A DNA stretch of 15,926 bases from Candidatus Latescibacterota bacterium. Lineage in GTDB: Bacteria > Latescibacterota > UBA2968 > UBA8231. Under the pieces are notes generated by a model that ran no database searches, was not told where the DNA came from, and saw nothing but the letters and a program-made list of their open reading frames with translations. Shown piece after piece: positions 14,156-15,926 of this stretch (within the stretch, counting starts at the first letter, position 1; each line of letters opens with the position of its first letter). The stretch lies in the NCBI GenBank assembly GCA_022825185.1, contig JAJDYK010000163.1, positions 1 through 15,926 of the forward strand, read 5' to 3'. The translations under genes and the position numbers were made by a program.

Positions 14156-14415
14156 CTGAGGTGTATCTCGTCCGCCTTGCCGACGATAGCTGCGTCCACA
14201 GGCAATGGAGGGTCAAAGGCGTTGCAGGCTTCGCGTGCGACCTCGACGATCACCGCGTCTCCCTCGCGCAGGGCCGCCCACGTCGCGCAGACCTCGGCCT
14301 CGCCCATAGGCTCTAAACGCTCGTCGATGTCTTGGGTCAGGTGCAGTATCTGGCCGCGGAATGGCTCAATGCACTGCGAAAGCACTACGGTGCCCACTAC
14401 CTTGGCTAGCTTCAC
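14152..14415 (-). CDS. EutN/CcmL-family microcompartment vertex protein (BMC-P), third copy
   Basis: An 87-residue protein with the EutN/CcmL beta-barrel pattern: VKLAKVVGTVVLSQCIEPF, then GQILHLTQDID, LREGDAVIVEV and a closing PVDAAIVGKADEI. BMC-P pentamers cap the vertices of bacterial microcompartment shells. This copy is the most divergent of the three, with an Ala/Trp-rich loop (CATWAAL) in place of the usual VDGVQAG. The start is GTG at 14415, sharing GTGA with the preceding stop; a longer in-frame start at 14460 would add 15 basic residues unlike the family. It is the last gene of the ispH-BMC-P operon and overlaps the convergent 98-aa gene by 4 bp. Confidence in the family is lower than for the other two copies. 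Confidence 0.8.
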   Translation of the reverse strand: MKLAKVVGTVVLSQCIEPFRGQILHLTQDIDERLEPMGEAEVCATWAALREGDAVIVEVAREACNAFDPPLPVDAAIVGKADEIHLS

Positions 14416-14672
14416 GCGGCAGTCCCTTCGTCGATAATTCCCACGATTACGCTCCTGCACGGCGGCCGCTTGGCTCCGGTCACCTCGGCCCCGGCGGCCC
14501 CTGACTGCACGACCAGCACTTTGCTACCGATTCCCGCTTGGACCCCATCCACCGCCACCTGCAAAGCGCCACTCGCCTCGTCTTCAGGACGCACTACCAT
14601 GATCTTTTGCCCGGCGAGCAAGGGATGTTTGCTGCTGGCGACTACGTGGCCAATGACGCGGCAGACCCTCAT
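14412..14672 (-). CDS. EutN/CcmL-family microcompartment vertex protein (BMC-P), second copy
   Basis: An 86-residue protein of the usual family length. It opens MRVCRVIGHVVASSKHPLLAGQ, then KIMVVRPED, followed by VAVDGVQAGIGSKVLVVQSGAA and SVIVGIIDEG. These are the classic EutN/CcmL strands: GxVxxTxKxxxLxGxKLLxV, DxVGAGxGxxVLVxxGSxA and IVGIID. It should form pentamers at microcompartment shell vertices. The ATG overlaps the first copy's stop as ATGA, so the genes are translationally coupled. Copies two and three share only family-level similarity, so they are old paralogues that probably fill different vertex roles rather than a recent duplication. Confidence 0.93.
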   Translation of the reverse strand: MRVCRVIGHVVASSKHPLLAGQKIMVVRPEDEASGALQVAVDGVQAGIGSKVLVVQSGAAGAEVTGAKRPPCRSVIVGIIDEGTAA

Positions 14673-14971
14673 GCGACTTGTTTTTCTATTGGGCGTCCAA
14701 ACGCCTGTAGCGAATCCACGATGCCGATGATCAGAGCATCTACTGGCATCTGATCCATGCCCGGTGCCTGCCGCGCCGAGCTACCCTGTACGACGACGAC
14801 GAGTTCGCCCTCGCCCGCTTGCACGCCGTCAATGCAGACGAGGTGTTTTTGCGTGCGCTGCAAACCTTCGGGTGTGGCGGCGAGAATTTCGACTATTAAG
14901 AGTTTCTCGCCCTCGATGGCATCTACCTTGGCGCTGGAGACCACGTGCCCTTTGACGAGGCCGAGTATCAC
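14669..14971 (-). CDS. EutN/CcmL-family microcompartment vertex protein (BMC-P), first copy
   Basis: A 100-residue protein: MILGLVKGHVVSSAKVDAIE, then EKLLIVEIL, CIDGVQAGEGELVVVVQGSSARQA and DALIIGIVDSLQAF. This is a textbook EutN/CcmL sequence with a somewhat longer loop (TPEGLQRTQKHLV) and a short C-terminal tail. It forms pentameric caps of microcompartment shells. The start is GTG at 14971, sharing GTGA with the ispH stop. No hexameric BMC-H shell gene or encapsulated enzyme lies in the window, so the rest of the compartment, if any, must be encoded elsewhere, possibly upstream beyond the right edge. PVC-type fucose/rhamnose microcompartment loci are known to carry three BMC-P genes, which fits this trio. 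Confidence 0.94.
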   Translation of the reverse strand: MILGLVKGHVVSSAKVDAIEGEKLLIVEILAATPEGLQRTQKHLVCIDGVQAGEGELVVVVQGSSARQAPGMDQMPVDALIIGIVDSLQAFGRPIEKQVA

Positions 14972-15926
14972 GGGCTTTCCTCAAAAAGCTGCAGGCTGGC
15001 ACCGTCAAGTTCTTGTGCGTCGTACCCGTATAAGCCGGCGACCTTCTCTAGCACTTGGTTCATGAGGATATCCGGGCAGGACGCACCCGAGGTGATGATC
15101 AGCCGCACGGGCAGGGGACGCGGCAGCCAGTCTTCACTCTCGGTTATTTTCTTAGTGTGGACATCGAAATGGCGGATGCGCTGGTCCGATAGGATTTCGT
15201 CGCTGTTGGCGATGAGGAAGCTCGGCATGGATTGGAGGCACAGCTCGACTAAATGCGAGGTGTTCGAGCTATTGTAGCCGCCGACAACCAGCGCCAAATC
15301 AGCGCCGGAACTTAGCAGCGAGCGCGTAGCGTTTTGGTTTTGGTGGGTGGCGTAGCACAAGGTGTCGTTGGTGTCGGCGCAGTGGTAGTCGAGGTTTTCT
15401 TCGCCATAGCGCTGGCGCATGGCGCGGCGCAAAATGGCGGCCACTTCCTGCGTTTCCTCGGCGAGCATGGTCGTCTGGTTGACCACGGCCACTCGCTCTA
15501 GGTCCTTTTGTGGGTCGAAACCCTCTGAGCTTTTGCCGGCAAAGGTGCGCTCAAAGTCGGCGAACGGCATCACTCCCGTGATGTACGCGGCTACCTTCTC
15601 GGCTTCGGCGGCGTCGAACACCACTAGGGTTTTGGTGTGTTCATCGGTGTGCGAATGAGTCGCTTGGGTCTCTGCGTGGTTGTACTTGCCGTGGATGATG
15701 ATAGTATAGCCTTGACGGCCTAGCTCCTCGCCGCGCTTCCACACCTTGGACACAAAGGGGCAGGTGGTATCGTAGTTTTCTCGGTATTCCTCGGATTCGA
15801 TGTCGATGCCGCTTTGGCGGAGCGAGTCCTCGATCTGCATGGTGGTGCCAAAGGCCGGGATGAGCGCGATGTCGTCGCTGCTCATCTCCTCTTCGGAGAC
15901 TTGGCGGTCCCCCTCGGGGTCGTAGA
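14968..15926 (-). CDS. ispH: 4-hydroxy-3-methylbut-2-enyl diphosphate reductase (IspH/LytB), N-terminus outside the window
   Basis: This is the final enzyme of the MEP isoprenoid pathway. It reduces HMBPP to IPP and DMAPP with a [4Fe-4S] cluster. The frame is open to the right edge; 318 residues and the stop are visible. Motifs include LIPAFGTT, YDTTCPFVSKVW, IIHGKYNHAETQAT, VVNQTTMLAEET, CYATHQNQNA, LALVVGGYNSSNTSHL and TSGASCPD. Of the three cluster cysteines, those of DTTCP and CYATHQNQ are seen; the first must lie outside. The insert between the HGKYNHAETQAT block and NQTTM (with FAGKSSEGFDPQKDLE) marks the longer plant/cyanobacterial-type IspH rather than the E. coli type. It shares 4-bp overlaps with three BMC-P genes downstream, so it heads or sits within one operon with them. 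The ATG at 15885 is internal, not the start. Confidence 0.94.
   Translation of the reverse strand, partial: YDPEGDRQVSEEEMSSDDIALIPAFGTTMQIEDSLRQSGIDIESEEYRENYDTTCPFVSKVWKRGEELGRQGYTIIIHGKYNHAETQATHSHTDEHTKTLVVFDAAEAEKVAAYITGVMPFADFERTFAGKSSEGFDPQKDLERVAVVNQTTMLAEETQEVAAILRRAMRQRYGEENLDYHCADTNDTLCYATHQNQNATRSLLSSGADLALVVGGYNSSNTSHLVELCLQSMPSFLIANSDEILSDQRIRHFDVHTKKITESEDWLPRPLPVRLIITSGASCPDILMNQVLEKVAGLYGYDAQELDGASLQLFEESP

Noticed and set aside
14416..14460. Longer start for the third BMC-P protein
   Set aside because: The extra 15 basic residues do not fit the family, and the GTG at 14415 gives the same 4-bp overlap pattern as the other gene junctions.

Overview
The window is about 16 kb of fairly GC-rich bacterial DNA. 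The organism looks like an uncultured member of the FCB group, probably Latescibacterota or a Poribacteria-like lineage. This is inferred from three things: a secreted leucine-rich-repeat metalloprotease carrying a YPNPFNPST-type (FlgD-like / type IX sorting) domain, an FCB-style carbohydrate gene cluster, and tandem microcompartment vertex genes. No rRNA or other taxonomic marker is present to settle it.

Layout. (1) Positions 1-400 hold insertion-sequence debris: a broken IS1595/ISXO2-type transposase, apparently cut by the end of a second element that leaves the window. (2) Positions 526-3189 encode the large exported metalloprotease. A small unknown ORF, a tRNA-Thr(UGU) and a bidirectional terminator follow. 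(3) Positions 3787-7754, minus strand, form a three-gene carbohydrate operon: a DUF4432/aldose-epimerase-like protein, a 628-aa toroid-like protein of unknown activity, and a five-bladed propeller glycosidase-like protein. (4) Positions 7869-10299, plus strand, encode a NatA/NatB-type ABC exporter. (5) Positions 10292-12142, minus strand, encode a SirB1-type transglutaminase-like/TPR protein and a plant-type soluble acyl-ACP desaturase. (6) Positions 12363-13695, plus strand, form a phage-shock operon: a small Fis-type HTH protein, PspA and a small membrane protein, behind a near-perfect sigma-54 promoter with an inverted repeat against its -24 box. (7) Positions 13741-14155, plus strand, hold an unknown 98-aa gene. 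Its consensus sigma-70 promoter carries two CTG-N10-CAG boxes that look like LexA/SOS operators. (8) Positions 14152-15926, minus strand, hold ispH (cut by the window edge) followed by three EutN/CcmL (BMC-P) vertex genes. All four are chained by 4-bp stop/start overlaps.

The window has two stress-response modules side by side: envelope stress (sigma-54/PspA) and a probable DNA-damage module (the double LexA-like box). Next to them is an unusual link between an isoprenoid-pathway Fe-S enzyme and microcompartment vertex proteins. The most promising leads for something undescribed are the 98-aa putative SOS gene, the orphan Fis-type HTH protein in the psp operon, and the ispH-BMC-P operon.
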